NCBI RefSeq assembly: GCF_011397635.1
Contig: NC_064770.1
Coordinates: 3,739,826-3,803,825 of the forward strand
Length of the DNA: 64,000 nucleotides
Direction: 5' to 3'
Source of the DNA: Epinephelus fuscoguttatus
Lineage: Eukaryota > Chordata > Actinopteri > Perciformes > Serranidae
In this document: positions 48,201 through 57,639 of the stretch, piece after piece
Layout of the letters: every line of letters starts with the position of its first letter
Position numbering within the stretch: position 1 is the stretch's first letter
The notes under the pieces: model-generated
Database searches by the model: none
What the model was told of the DNA's origin: nothing
The model's input: the letters and a program-made list of their open reading frames with translations, nothing else
Position numbers and translations under genes: made by a program

Positions 48201-51200
48201 ATGATTCGGTGATTCGATTCGGAGAAGTCTGATTCGACTGCCAGTCTCGTCCGTCGAATCATCGCAAAATGTGGTTATGAAACAAGACCATACCATTCTG
48301 ACTATATGGGGGTGCTCACTGCTGCTGAACATCTTGATTTGACATGGAATGTATTTGTTTTCTAGTAATTCATGATATATAGCCTATTTTGATACAAACA
48401 TCAGCCTAATTTCTGTTAATAAAAAACTGAAAATGACATGTGCGTTTAATCACTAGGCATAATCATTACTACGCATGAATAAATCACCCAGTTGCTCGAT
48501 CCAAATAAGCTGAGGTAAGTGAGTGCGCTGCAGGACCATCAGAGCAGCATCGAGGCCTACAGTGATTTACAGTGGCGGAGTGCATAAACAAACACTTTGG
48601 AGGAGGTGTGTGCTCTCAAATCCAACTTTTTTGAAGGATTATTCGTTTACCTGAAGTGTCTTGAAACAAATTTCACTGCTGATTGTTTTCTTTCTTGACT
48701 GATTTTTTATTTGGCTACTTTTTGTCCTTGAGAGTGGTGACGCACGGTCCGTGTGGATTAACTTGTATGAACCTGAGTTGATTAATAAAGTACGTTGAAG
48801 TCAGAAAGAAGGAAAACTGTTTCTAAACCTTTTGATGATGTTTTTGGATGTTTATTTGTGAATGAAATGGCAAGTTCTGACGAGTCAGAAACGACTCCTA
48901 TTAAAGACATGCATGAGGCTGCAGCGTGTCTGCGCTCATCTAGAGCATCAATCCTTGATGAAGTAAAAGGAATAAAGATAAAATGATAACCCTTATACTT
49001 TTATTATTATTATCTTATTATGCCAACTGAAGAATTAAATTTGTTTATTTGGGTGTTTTAGCTCTTTTCTCTGGAGCGGAAACTGATGCAAATGAGCTCA
49101 TTAATCATTGAGGGGGAAAACAACATGATTCGACGATTAGTCGGCTCAAGGAAAAATCTGTCAAATCAGATTCGACTATGAAAATTCTTAGTCGGGGACA
49201 CCCCCTAGTGGTGTGCTGCTTTCGTTATCTGGCAGAGGAAGGCTGGAAAGAGCTGTGGTTCCAGGTGCAGTCTTTGTTGTGTTCCTCATTCCAAATGTGC
49301 AGATCTGAGGACGCTGGTCGCTTGGGGTCTTTGCAGAGTTAGACGCTGGGGTGCTAACTCAACTTGGTTCTCCTTGTTGCTGGAAAGTTAGTTGCAAACC
49401 TTGTGTTTACACACTAATTTCTCTGGTACCAGGTTCTGGCCCTGTTGTGGGCATGCAGGTCATGGTCCAGGAGAAAGAGAACAAAAGTCTGTAGAGCAAT
49501 TGTCCTCCCTATAGTCGTTCTGGGGCAAGGGCCTCTGAGCTGGTCAGAGCCCAGGAGGAAGAGGTCTGGGCAGGTCAAGGGTCCAGGAGCAAGAGAGAGC
49601 CTGTCTGGGTTGGCCAAGGCCCAGGAGGAATGAGGACAGACTGTGGGTTCATCCCAATACCATATCTTGCATCCACTTTTCCCTCACTTGCATCTCTCTC
49701 CTGCATCTTAGCTCCGCCCTTGTAGGACACACAGGGGAGAGATGCGAGGATGAGACGTGTGGAGAGAAGAAACAGAGGAAATACGACTTTAGAGAAATGA
49801 GACGTCTTTTCCTCCGAAGCATCACCTGAAGCGACGTCAGTTTGTGTGGATGGCGGCAGCTGATTACAGCTGAATCAGCTGTAATGGAGGCTTTATCAAC
49901 AGCTATAGAAAGTTTTAATGGAGTTTGTGTCTGCACACACATAATGTTATATATACATGATAAATATACAAATACACTTATCAGTAACAGAGCAGCAGTG
50001 TTTTCTCTCTGTCTAACAATCACCTGCACATGAAAAACAACCTGCGTTATAATATGTACTGTGTCCTGCTCAGAATCACACAATGTGTATTTGATGTATT
50101 CATTATTTGCCTCTGTATTTATTGATATTTTGATTGTGAGTTCATTATTTAATAACCCAGAACGTGATCACGATGTCTTTGAACACTGTAAATAATTTAT
50201 TAGGTCAGATGTTTCCTGGAAAATTAAAATACTGTAACTCATCAGCCCAACGCTCAGGAATGATACCTCAGCTGTGACTGAATGGAAATGACGATCACTG
50301 ATGTTAAAGTGTTTCTTGATGACAGACAGACTCTGACAGACAGACTGTCCGACATTGATTGTATCCAAAATTAAAGGTGATGATGAAAATAACAGATCAT
50401 AAAGAGGAAAAATCTTTCTAATAAATGAAGAAAGTTAGTTTCCTTGTTCAGATTTTTACCTCAAAGGTAAATCAGACAACAAATAAAATATAAAACATGA
50501 CAGTGATGCACTTGAGTTTAATCTGTTATCTGTCTTCACTCTGTATGAAACTCTAGTAATGTTGTGATGTATCAGGTCAGTCTGTTCTGCAGCGCTGTGC
50601 CGTCCAATCAGTAACTGATATCCAATCGGGGTGTGTCGGTTGGTAAAAGACTTATGCGAAGGCTGCACTCGTGTATCCTCGCTTCCTTCTCCTCTGAAAG
50701 CCTCCTCTTTCCTTGACTCCTCGACTCCTCCAAGCACATTTAACGAATTGAGACGTCCTACAAGATGGCGAGTCTTGATTGATTTCCAGGTCAAGTGATC
50801 GAGGATAGAGGAAGGAGGAGTCGAGGAGGGATACTGGGATGAACACTGTGAGAGAGCATAACTTTTCCTACAATTTCCTGGTGACATTACAGAGTCAGAT
50901 GACACTGTAAAAGTACTGTCCAGTCTAGTTTGGAGACTGGTCTCTCACTGAGGTCTGAGGTGGGGCATCCTGTGGAGATAAGGGCCAAATGACTTTTCTT
51001 TGTTTGAAGAACAAAGATCATGAGGTCTCTCACCATTTCAGATGGCAAGAGGAGAAGCCTTTGCATGTCCAATTTCGATGTTAAAGGGATAGTTCAGGTT
51101 TTTGGACATGAAGTTGTGTGAAATGCTGACCATCTGTAGCTCTGATGTGACGGTGTCACTACTGTCAACGAGCCTCCTGCTCTGAGAAATTGCCTGTAGC

Positions 51201-52766
51201 TTACCGGAGAAAAAGTAGTTCTGAAGATGTACGGGGACACCTTAACCAAAAGGTTTTAAGCTACAAAAAAGTATGCATGTGTTTTGTTAGACTATTTCAA
51301 TAATTTTAAAACATCCCCGCATTACGTCAGACCTTGCTATCAATTGGGACTATTTTCTGGCCAGTATCACTCCGCCGTGCAGGCCCGCAAGACAGCACAC
51401 CAACAGAAATCAATAAGACAGTTCATCACCACGCCGTGCAGGTGCGCAGGATAGCAACGGCTAACGAAAACTTCATCAGCTGTTTCCAACAGAGAACCAG
51501 TAGGCTATTATTAGTGAGGAAGAAGATGTACTAGCCCTGTATTTACCTACTACTACAGTGCAAACACCGGCTCAGGCTCACGACACACCCTCGTCAGCTG
51601 CTGTAGGTAAACAGAGGAATACCAAAATGGTGCGAACAGCTGTGGGAATAAAAACATCGCTGGCTCCCAATTCCATCGGTTTCCTGTTACAGATGTAACC
51701 CGTAGGCAACTTTGGCTAACCCACCACCAGAACAAAGCAGACTGGTCGTAATCACATATGAATTCACATTTCTATGTGATTGATTACTCATGTTATGGAT
51801 TTAGCAGTTCGCTTAATATAATAAACTAAATGCCGACGGTAAAACAAGGCCGCGTATAATGTGCTCTCCACATCACAACAGGCTATTAGTTCAATCAAAC
51901 ATTTTGTTTTACAGACAGTCAGCTACAGACATTGTTATATAGACTGATATTAGGTAATATATCTCTCTTTGGGCACAGCAGTGCAGAAATTGCGTTTTCT
52001 CTGTCCGTCGGGATCTGTGGGCAGCTGAAGTGAGCTTGACATACGCGCAGTTGCTTCACCCTCGCTGGCTTGGTAGCGAGGTTCATCCCAGTTGACACAA
52101 GCCAAAGTTGCCTACGGGTTACATCTGTAACAGGAAACCGATGGAAGTGGGAGCCGGCGGTGTTTTTAGTCACACAGCTGGGGAAATCACAAGTTCGCAC
52201 CATTTTGGTATTCCTCTGTTTACCTACAGCAGCTGACGAGGGTGTCGTGAGCCTGAGCCGGTGTTTGCGCTGTAATATAGGGCTAGTACATCTTCTTCCT
52301 CACTAATAATAGCCTACTGGTTCTCTGTTGGAAACAGCTGATGAAGTTTTCGTTAGCCGTTGCTATTCTACGCACCTGCACGGCGTGGTGATGAACTGTC
52401 TAATTGATTTCTGTTGGCGTGCCCTTTAACAAATGACAAATCATCTGTGGTCCAGTGAATCCCAACAGGGGTTAAAAATTTTTTAATGAAAATTCTGACA
52501 GATATAATGAGACAACTATTTTTTCCATCCTCAGAGGATGGAGTTGCTCGGTAGTCACAGAGATGCATCATTTTTTATTAGGTGACCTACTTATTGATCT
52601 CAGTAATGTGATAAATGGCAGTCAGTTTCAATAAAATAAATCAATGCAAACAAAAACTGAAAAAATGTATTGAGAGTTGATGGTCTATTGCCACATTGAT
52701 TGGTTTAAGATGCAAGGTAATGTGGAGAAAATATTCCAAATATAGCTTACACTCATACTGATACTG

Positions 52767-52800
<34 letters not shown>

Positions 52801-55800
52801 TTTGGTCTTTTTAGGTTTCTGCAGTATGTTTTGCTGTGCCCCAATCCACAACAGTACATTGCTTAGCTTCCATTCATCAAAGCCATTTGCAAAGGAGCAC
52901 ACTACATAAAATAAACATAGCAGAACAGGTAGGACCGCCTCGTTTAACTATATATATTTAAATGTGACAGTTACGGCTGAATATGACAATAAAAATAAAC
53001 AAGTTTGCCAGTTTCACATATCTCCACAATTAAATTTTATTTCCAGTTGTCTGCCTGGAATAATTGTGGTTGTTAGTGCAGCCAGACCTGTAACATGGTA
53101 TCTGCATTCAAAATGATTAAAGATGGCAACAGCTATAGCCTCAGAATGCTTAGAAGACAAAACCAATTTAATGACAAAAGACTTAGATTTTCTAAAATTT
53201 ACAAAGGGGACACGATAAAAAATGTTTGAGAATCACGATGTTAAACAGGTATAGGTAGACAGCTGGTTAGGCAGCCATTACAGGCGTCAAGTATTACTCG
53301 CAAAATATCTAGTCAGGGAGGTTGCAGGATCCAGGTATCTGGATGATCCAGTAAATATCAAAGATGCACAGTAGGAACACCTACTGGAGCCTATCCCAGC
53401 TGACATTGGGTGAGAGGCAGGGCACACCCTGCACAGGTCGCCAGATTATCACAGGGCTGATACACCAAGATAGACAACCATTCCTGCTCACATTCACAGC
53501 TACAGACTATTTAGAGTCACCAGTTGGTGCTCACAGACTCGGGCGGACTCCGTGAGGAATATCCATAGCCATTCGGGCTTCCATAGTCGAGCGCACTTCC
53601 GCGTTGTAGTTTCCTGTAAAAATGTCAGTGAAAAATCCCCGCGATGTGAAAAATACATGCCAAGCAGTCTTTTGTGTGACACTGGTGCGCGGAGCGGAGT
53701 CCGCACGGTCATAAAATCTGAGCTTTGCACGCACAGGGCTTGCGGACGTCTGCTTTTAGTCCGGGTGGACCTCTGCGGAGTCCGCTCCGCGTACGTTACG
53801 TCCGAGTATGTTTGGGCCTTTAACCTACATGTCTCTGGACTGTGAGTTCGAACCTGCTTCCCAGGGTTTGAACCAGAAACCCTCTTGCTGTGAGGCAACA
53901 ATGCTAACCACTGCACCACTCTGTTGGCTATTTTTGATAGTTTGTTTGGAATTATATTTGAATTAAAGGTTTGGTTTATTTTGGCTGGATTGAAGTACAT
54001 TAATTTAACCACAAGATGGTGCCATAACATTTGAAGCAGACACAGGTGACAATATAGCTGATAGAGTTGATGATTTGATCATGATTGGATTAACCTACAG
54101 GATACCCTGGTATGTTTGAAAATGTTTGGAAATGTATAAAAAGCATTCACAGCCAGTGTTCTTGTTTGGCCCCTGATGAACACAGATGTGGAAATGTTGG
54201 GCTTTTGATTCAGCACCATGCTGTTGTAGGATCCAGTCTTTTTTTGGAGATTGGTGTTTACATAGCACCTCTGCCTCTGCTGCTACTTTGAACATTCTTG
54301 TAATATCTCTCACAAGTCCCCCAACATTATGGAAGCCCCGCAAACTCTTTTAACAAGTCAATTTGATTTGTAAACCCCAATATCACAAGTTTGCCTCAAG
54401 GGGCTTTGCAGTATGTACAGCATACGACTCCCACAGTCTCTAGACCCTTGCCCTGAATTAGGAAAAAACATTTATACCTTGCAACAAGTACATTTCAATA
54501 AATATTTGAATGTAACATGCCAGTATTACTGCAGTCAAAATGCTGATGTTGAGCTGTTGAGCTCATTAGTTGGATTACAGACAGGCAGTTAACAGTTCAC
54601 GTGGCACTCAGTATTACCTGACCCCATGCTGAGAAGTGTTGTGTGCAGAAATGGGAAATGTGACAGAGTTATGTGTCCCAGTTATGTAGAGGCTCACAGA
54701 GTAATGTGCTCAAAACAGAATGGCTCACTGACTCTCACACAGTTAGCAAAAAAAAAGAGCAGTGTACAGGTTTGTGTTGCATTCAGTGCACCATGACTGC
54801 CAGATGAAATGGGAAACTTACAGCAGTCCAATTGTTCAATGTGGTATCCTACTTCAATCACCAACTCTGGTTTAGTTAAAATAAAACCTTATTCATCCAG
54901 TTAGATGTCAAAATATGCTGGTTTTATACACGCTGAAATTACTTTTTTATTTAAATGGAGTCTGGTGGGTTTAGCAACAGCAATTTCAGGGCTGTTTTGG
55001 GCCACACAAAAAGGATCTTACTCTCTCACACTAAGGTTTCAATAATGTTGTTACACACTTACAATTATAATCTGAGCTTGTCCATGGCAAAAACAAACAC
55101 TTTTAGTTGGGCTGGGTGATATGTACAAAAAATTTATATCTGTACTTTCAGGATAAATGGCGATACATGATATATATCTCAGTGTTTTCTATGAAATGGG
55201 CTACATGTTCAGTTGCAAGTCAGAGCCACATTTGAGATGTCACAAGCACTTTTTATATAAACAGAGTGTGATCAAAATAAAATGCAAAGACAGGTATTTA
55301 TTCTCCTGTTTGAAAATATATGGCTGCACAACATGGAAATGAAAAATGATATAAAATGAATAGCAGGGTTGTACATTAATTATTTGCATATAGCACTGGG
55401 GCTACAGAGGTTTAAAGGTACAGCATGGTATAGAAAACCAGAACATAAGTATAAAAGTATCAAGTCAGCCTAAATCCATTGAAGTTTGACACAATTAAAA
55501 ATCTTTGTGGGAGGAGATAAAAACGTTTTTTTTTTTTCAGGGCCTTTCAAATGAATCCTGGGCTGGAAAATGATTTAAATCTTTTTATTTATATAGGCTA
55601 TTTATCTTATTAATGCACAGAGCATCAACAGAGGGGCCGAGAGAAGGAAGGTGTGAGAGACATTTTGTCCTCATTATATACGTCTATATGAAGTGAAATG
55701 TTCTGTCGCTACATTTTTAACACATCTGCTGCCTGCATCCAGGCACTGTCTTAATGTCACACAACTACAAATAAGAACGTTGATGCGCTATGATCCACCT

Positions 55801-56703
55801 CACACACAACCTAGCAAACAAAAGCTCACCTTACACAATCAAGCAGCTCTGTCTCCCACACACGCAGCGCAACTTGTGAGTGAGTGAGTGAGTGGGGCGG
55901 AGCTGTGCGGATATTTTGAGAGAAGAGAGATGCACACTGGCACGGCTTTTCAGAAGAACAGCGTTACGTAACGCAACTTCACCCTATATCATCATAAATG
56001 TTATTGTCTAAATCTATATCTTGCTTAAAAATATATCGATTTATTGTACATAGTCGTTATGTCACCCAGCCCTAACTTCTAGTGGACATACATTGAGGGT
56101 GTGCACTTGCCCCACGTGATTACACTGCAGCCTGTTTTGCTGCTGCAGACTAAAGCAGCAGTTGTATAGTGACAATGTGCTAATTCTCTATGATAACTTG
56201 ATCATTTTCCAACGAGTTGGACAATTTGTGACCTGACCGTCTGCCATTTTGTTCTATGAAAGGAGTTGTGTGTGCTGACAGCGATATCTCCATATCTGGA
56301 TTTAGTGACCAACAGGCAGACATTGCCAAAACTGAAATGACATCTTCTGTTTTTGCTGCAGAATACCAAGAAGAGGAAACTAGAAGATGGAGTCACTGAT
56401 GACAGTAGGCAAGGTAAAAACAAAAGATGAGAATTTCAGAGAAACACTTGTGCTGACGGACTTGTGTTTGATCAAAGTTAAGCAGCAGTGTGAGAACTTG
56501 ACCCGGCAGCAATATTCCTCTTTGATGAAAAGAAGAGTTTTGGTTGTGTGGACTGTGGATGCTGTTTGGTTCCAGGGGGAACAAAAATGCTGGTGATGCC
56601 AGAGGGGATGCTGAAATGTAACACCAAGCTGGTGGACCTGATTGAACGAGTCAAACCAGAGATCAGGACACTGATTGAGAAGTGTAACACAGTAAGTCTC
56701 TGA

Positions 56704-56745
<42 letters not shown>

Positions 56746-56879
56746 AATCCATCTGTTCACAGTGTACAGATATGTCAGAGTTGAGTCATCTTGTCTCCAC
56801 ACTCTGTCAGGTGAAGACGTGGGTCCAGCTGCTCATCCCCAGAATAGAAGATGGGAACAACTTTGGAGTCTCCATACAG
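33186..56879 (+). CDS. psme3: PSME3/PA28-gamma-like proteasome activator subunit (5' seven exons; 3' end not in window)
   Basis: Seven exons with GT-AG introns stay in one frame: 33186-33227, 34718-34750, 34917-34979, 41972-42076, 56362-56413, 56576-56691, 56811-56879. They encode about 160 residues that follow human PSME3 block by block: SLLKVD start, SFFPQKLLELD, EPILNVTDL, TNSHDGVD, a basic KKRKLED (PSME3 has a nuclear signal KKRRLDE here), MPEGMLK, IEKCNT and the activation loop RIEDGNNFGVSIQ. PA28-gamma forms a heptameric ring on the 20S proteasome in the nucleus. The match looks clearly lower than that between canonical fish and human PSME3, so this may be a psme3-like paralog. The last third (about 95 residues) was not found before 64000; it probably lies beyond the window. 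Confidence 0.87.
33911..34258. mobile_element. 348-bp hAT-type MITE in psme3-like intron 1
   Basis: Ends TAGGGATGCACGATATTGG and ATTATCGTGCATCCCCA are inverted. The flanking octamers CTGTCCAC and CTGTTTAC agree at six of eight positions, as expected for an ageing hAT duplication. Confidence 0.75.
34718..34750 (+). CDS. psme3: psme3-like exon 2 (residues 15-25)
   Basis: The 33-base exon lies between TTGACAG and GTGAGT and encodes VETFREQISSE, aligning with VDSFRERITSE of PSME3. Confidence 0.85.
34917..34979 (+). CDS. psme3: psme3-like exon 3 (residues 26-46)
   Basis: The exon lies between CTGTAG and GTCAGT and encodes AEHLVASFFPQKLLELDHFL plus K, the strongly conserved first-helix region of the PA28 family. 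Confidence 0.87.
35095..37704. mobile_element. hAT element with exact 8-bp duplication GTGTATTC
   Basis: It starts CAGGGGTAGGCAACCTACGG and ends AGGTTGCCAACCCCTG. GTGTATTC is exact at 35087-35094 and 37705-37712. The CAGGGGTNGGCAACC ends are the classic vertebrate hAT signature. A second element lies inside at 35238-36583. A T tract is at 37629-37653. No transposase frame was recognised. It lies in intron 3 about 115 bp after exon 3. Confidence 0.85.
35238..36583. mobile_element. hAT-like element nested in the previous one
   Basis: CAGAGTCCGACGTTAA and the complement of TTAATGTCGGACCCTG match except at two positions. CCTAT precedes and follows. Both ends carry TTGCCC/GGGCAAG repeats. A related GGGCAAG-rich fragment is at 57988-58190. 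Confidence 0.7.
38554..38935 (+). mobile_element. Short hAT-like element, plus copy
   Basis: Begins AGGGTTCTCACAGTCATGG followed by AAAACCTGGAAAAGTCATGG, and ends near GCGAGGGTACCCTG. The same family occurs inverted at about 39360-39818. Confidence 0.6.
39360..39818 (-). mobile_element. Short hAT-like element, inverted copy
   Basis: Read on the minus strand it starts CCACGGTCATGGAAAACCTG and runs through AAAAGTCATGGAATTTCACA, matching 38554-38935. The two copies make a 1.27-kb inverted pair in intron 3. Confidence 0.6.
40324..41501 (+). pseudogene. Tc1-type transposon, badly decayed
   Basis: Ends AGTGGCATGCA and GCTTTTGCATGCCACT with GGGCACCC are inverted Tc1-type repeats. The plus strand retains VLWTDEV (first Asp region) and LLQQDNSPKHTSKSTMDYLK (second Asp) but the Glu motif is lost and deletions shift the frame. 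Confidence 0.75.
41972..42076 (+). CDS. psme3: psme3-like exon 4 (residues 47-81)
   Basis: The exon lies between ATCCCAG and GTGAGT. It encodes EPILNVTDLKEIHSEI, then a PEPIIFTNSHDGVDT block that matches PDPILLTNSHDGLDG of PSME3. A hAT-type element begins only 12 bases after its donor. Confidence 0.87.
42089..43082. mobile_element. hAT-type element inserted 12 bases after psme3-like exon 4
   Basis: Ends TAGTATTGCACGGTATAC and GATACCGTGACAACACTA are inverted. Flanks GTCTACGG (42081-42088) and GTATACAG (43083-43090) match at six of eight positions. The left flank still belongs to the splice donor region (GTGAGTCTACGG). Confidence 0.8.
43393..45352. mobile_element. hAT-like non-autonomous element, copy 2, inverted, without the Tc1 insertion
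   Basis: Starts CAGGGTTTCTATGCAAGTAT and ends GTGTAGGAACCCTG; AGTTAA and AATTAA flank it. The whole body is the reverse complement of 25057-28437. It has an extra segment of about 180 bp at 43781-43962 that copy 1 lacks and a long T tract at 44860-44876. It lies in psme3-like intron 4. Confidence 0.78.
45353..46060. other. No gene recognised
   Basis: Unassigned AT-rich sequence with a T tract at 45951-45966. Confidence 0.4.
46063..46300 (-). pseudogene. Tc1-type transposase fragment
   Basis: Matches 57125-57340 (ATGCTGGTCACCAGCCTGGT, TTCTTCAACCAGCAT, AGGTCAGGACT). On the minus strand this is the transposase C-terminal region. No open frame remains. Confidence 0.6.
46525..46790 (+). repeat. 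L2-type LINE fragment with the empty TTAA site
   Basis: Reverse complement of 11200-11335 joined directly to 12244-12350. TTAA at 46627-46630 is the unoccupied target of the element at 11336-12243. A CT array follows at 46762-46781. Confidence 0.82.
46859..47100. mobile_element. Harbinger-type element, one end
   Basis: AGGGGTATTCCAGAAAGCGG follows CTG and matches the right end of 22295-23411 in reverse. The other end was not found before 48170. Confidence 0.65.
47101..48170. other. No gene recognised; possibly the body of the Harbinger-type element
   Basis: AT-rich sequence without coding evidence. Confidence 0.35.
48179..49207. mobile_element. hAT-type element with exact 8-bp duplication GTGGTGTG
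   Basis: Ends TAGGGGTGACCCCGAATA and TTAGTCGGGGACACCCCCTA are imperfect inverted repeats. GTGGTGTG is exact at 48171-48178 and 49208-49215. ATTCG-rich subterminal motifs (GATTCGGTGATTCGATTCGG; ATTCGACTATG) resemble hAT transposase binding repeats. A 63-codon frame at 48795-48986 could be a relic of the transposase; this is not certain. Confidence 0.85.
49216..49639. other. No gene; weak internal repeats
   Basis: 49455-49630 contains several diverged units with CCAGGAGNAAGAG and GGTCANGG. No coding evidence. Confidence 0.4.
49646..50844. mobile_element. DNA transposon with GGTTCATCCCAATA ends and ACTGTG flanks
   Basis: GGTTCATCCCAATACC and GATACTGGGATGAAC are inverted ends with few mismatches. 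ACTGTG is exact at 49640-49645 and 50845-50850. Subterminal CCTC/GAGG-rich blocks occur on both sides. Superfamily is unsure. No transposase frame. Confidence 0.72.
51625..51717 (+). pseudogene. Eroded inverted copy of the THAP start
   Basis: The left arm repeats the same start (ATGGTGCGAACAGCTGTGG) but the zinc-binding Cys codons are lost, and TAA occurs after 23 codons. It stops where the inverted repeat stops, so it never had the second half of the domain. Confidence 0.65.
51919..52203 (-). CDS. THAP-type zinc finger frame of a Kolobok-like transposon
   Basis: The 94-codon frame starts MVRTCDFPSCVTKNTAGSHF and continues HRFPVTDVTRRQLWLV. It holds Cys5, Cys10, Trp34, Cys55 and His58 (RVCQAHF), the C2CH zinc ligands of a THAP domain, and a DILPNI segment where THAP domains usually have AVPTIF. 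The start Met sits in the right arm of the inverted repeat and the second half in the unique spacer. It may be only a first exon; no splice partner was found. Unlike most transposon pieces here it has no stop. Confidence 0.72.
   Translation of the reverse strand: MVRTCDFPSCVTKNTAGSHFHRFPVTDVTRRQLWLVSTGMNLATKPARVKQLRVCQAHFSCPQIPTDRENAISALLCPKRDILPNISLYNNVCS
52426..53370. other. No gene recognised
   Basis: Holds a poly-T tract at 52768-52798; otherwise unassigned intron sequence. Confidence 0.45.
53371..53935 (-). repeat. Second copy of the same SINE, inverted and split by an insertion
   Basis: Positions 53371-53523 and about 53823-53935 match the SINE at 31059-31413 in reverse. This copy keeps a box-B-like GGTTCAAACC on the minus strand. 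The middle, about 53524-53822, is a GC-rich insert absent from the other copy (ACTCGG motifs near both ends, CGGAGCGGAGTCCGC inside), probably a MITE. Confidence 0.72.
54354..54475 (-). repeat. L2-type LINE 3' end fragment
   Basis: CCCCAATATCACAAGTTTGC and GTACAGCATACGACTCCCAC match the 3' blocks at 10610 and 31970, with more divergence. Confidence 0.65.
54476..55098. other. No gene recognised
   Basis: Unassigned intron sequence. Confidence 0.4.
55107..56074. mobile_element. hAT-type element with near-exact 8-bp duplication
   Basis: Ends TTGGGCTGGGTGATATG and TTATGTCACCCAGCCCTA are inverted. ACTTTTAG (55099-55106) and ACTTCTAG (56075-56082) differ at one base. Inside are a (GAGT)n tract near 55878 and AT-rich repeats. 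No transposase. It lies about 290 bp before exon 5. Confidence 0.8.
56362..56413 (+). CDS. psme3: psme3-like exon 5 (residues 82-98), basic nuclear-signal region
   Basis: After TTGCTGCAG the exon encodes NTKKRKLEDGVTDDSRQ and one base of the next codon, ending at GTAAAA. KKRKLED corresponds to the PSME3 nuclear localisation segment. Confidence 0.82.
56576..56691 (+). CDS. psme3: psme3-like exon 6 (residues 99-137)
   Basis: The exon lies between GGTTCCAG and GTAAGT. It encodes GGTKMLVMPEGMLKCN followed by a KPEIRTLIEKCNT helix. One extra Gly relative to PSME3 (QGTK) follows from this acceptor. Confidence 0.86.
56709..56741. repeat. (AC)n microsatellite in psme3-like intron 6
   Basis: About 16 units, 17 bases after the exon 6 donor, in an intron of only 119 bp. 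Confidence 0.92.
56811..56879 (+). CDS. psme3: psme3-like exon 7 (residues 138-160), proteasome activation loop
   Basis: The exon lies between CTGTCAG and GTCCGT. It encodes VKTWVQLLIPRIEDGNNFGV plus SIQ. RIEDGNNFG is the PA28 loop that touches the 20S ring and is intact here. Confidence 0.87.
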
Positions 56880-57119
56880 GTCCGTCCTCACTGACTGACA
56901 TATTTCTGGAACAGACACGAGGCTACAAACGTGGTGGATTAAAAAGAGTGTCCTGTATGGGGATGTCAATGGTTAACTGCCAAGAATATTTTTGACCAGT
57001 TACGCATTTTGGTTTCTATGTTAATTCTGCCCTCTCTTACTGCACTGCGCACCACCAGGGTCTGGGTGGAGCTAGCTATCAGTGTCGCTTATTCAGAGAT
57101 TACTGCTACACTGCACCCT

Positions 57120-57625
57120 AACTGGCACCTCCTCCTCATGCTGGTCACCAGCCTGGTCACTCACTGCTGTGGATAGCATCCCATTCTTCAACCAGCATTT
57201 GTCACAAGTCAGCCAACATGGTTGTGTTGGTCACTCTGACACGAACAGCACGCCCAAGCTGATCCAACAAGTGTTCAATGGAGTTGATGTCAGGACTGCT
57301 GGCAGGCCATTCCATCCTCTCCACCCAAATTCTGGAGTTAGTTTCTAATAAACCCCTCTCTGTGCGGGCGAGCATTGTCATCTTGAGGGATAGAGTTCGG
57401 TCACAGACTGTGGAGATATGGGATTGCCACTTGTTGCAGAATTTCATCCCAATATCTCTCTGCATTGAGATTGCCACCAATGATGACAAGCCTTGTTTTT
57501 CCATTGAGGGAGATGCCGCCCCACACCATCACACTGCCTCCACCAGAGGATGTTACTCTGTTAGTGCAGCAATCAGCAAAGCGTTCTCTGTGTCTTCTCC
57601 ACACTTTGACCCTATGACCCAACTG
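57120..57625 (-). pseudogene. Tc1-type transposase fragment
   Basis: Two overlapping minus frames give GGGSVMVWGGISLNGKTRLV (57622-57401) and ASSPDINSIEHLLDQLGRAV (57504-57202), the middle and the Glu region of a Tc1 transposase. A frameshift separates them and both terminal repeats are missing. Confidence 0.75.
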
Positions 57626-57639
57626 CCGTAGGTAGTGTT

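Larger units (their letters stand above)
51085..52425. mobile_element. Kolobok-like TTAA element with THAP frame and large internal inverted repeat
   Basis: TTAA at 51081-51084 and 52426-52429 flanks AGGGATAGTTCAGG and GGCGTGCCCT. Positions 51394-51717 and 52101-52424 are inverted copies of about 325 bp separated by about 380 bp. The right arm opens a THAP-domain frame on the minus strand. TTAA targets plus THAP proteins are the hallmark of the Kolobok superfamily. The full transposase is absent. Confidence 0.75.

Noticed and set aside
51625..51717. A second functional THAP gene in the left inverted arm
   Set aside because: Zinc-binding Cys codons are missing and a stop follows 23 codons in; it is an eroded partial duplicate.
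53500..54030. 176-codon minus frame
   Set aside because: Runs across a SINE and its MITE insertion; no domain.
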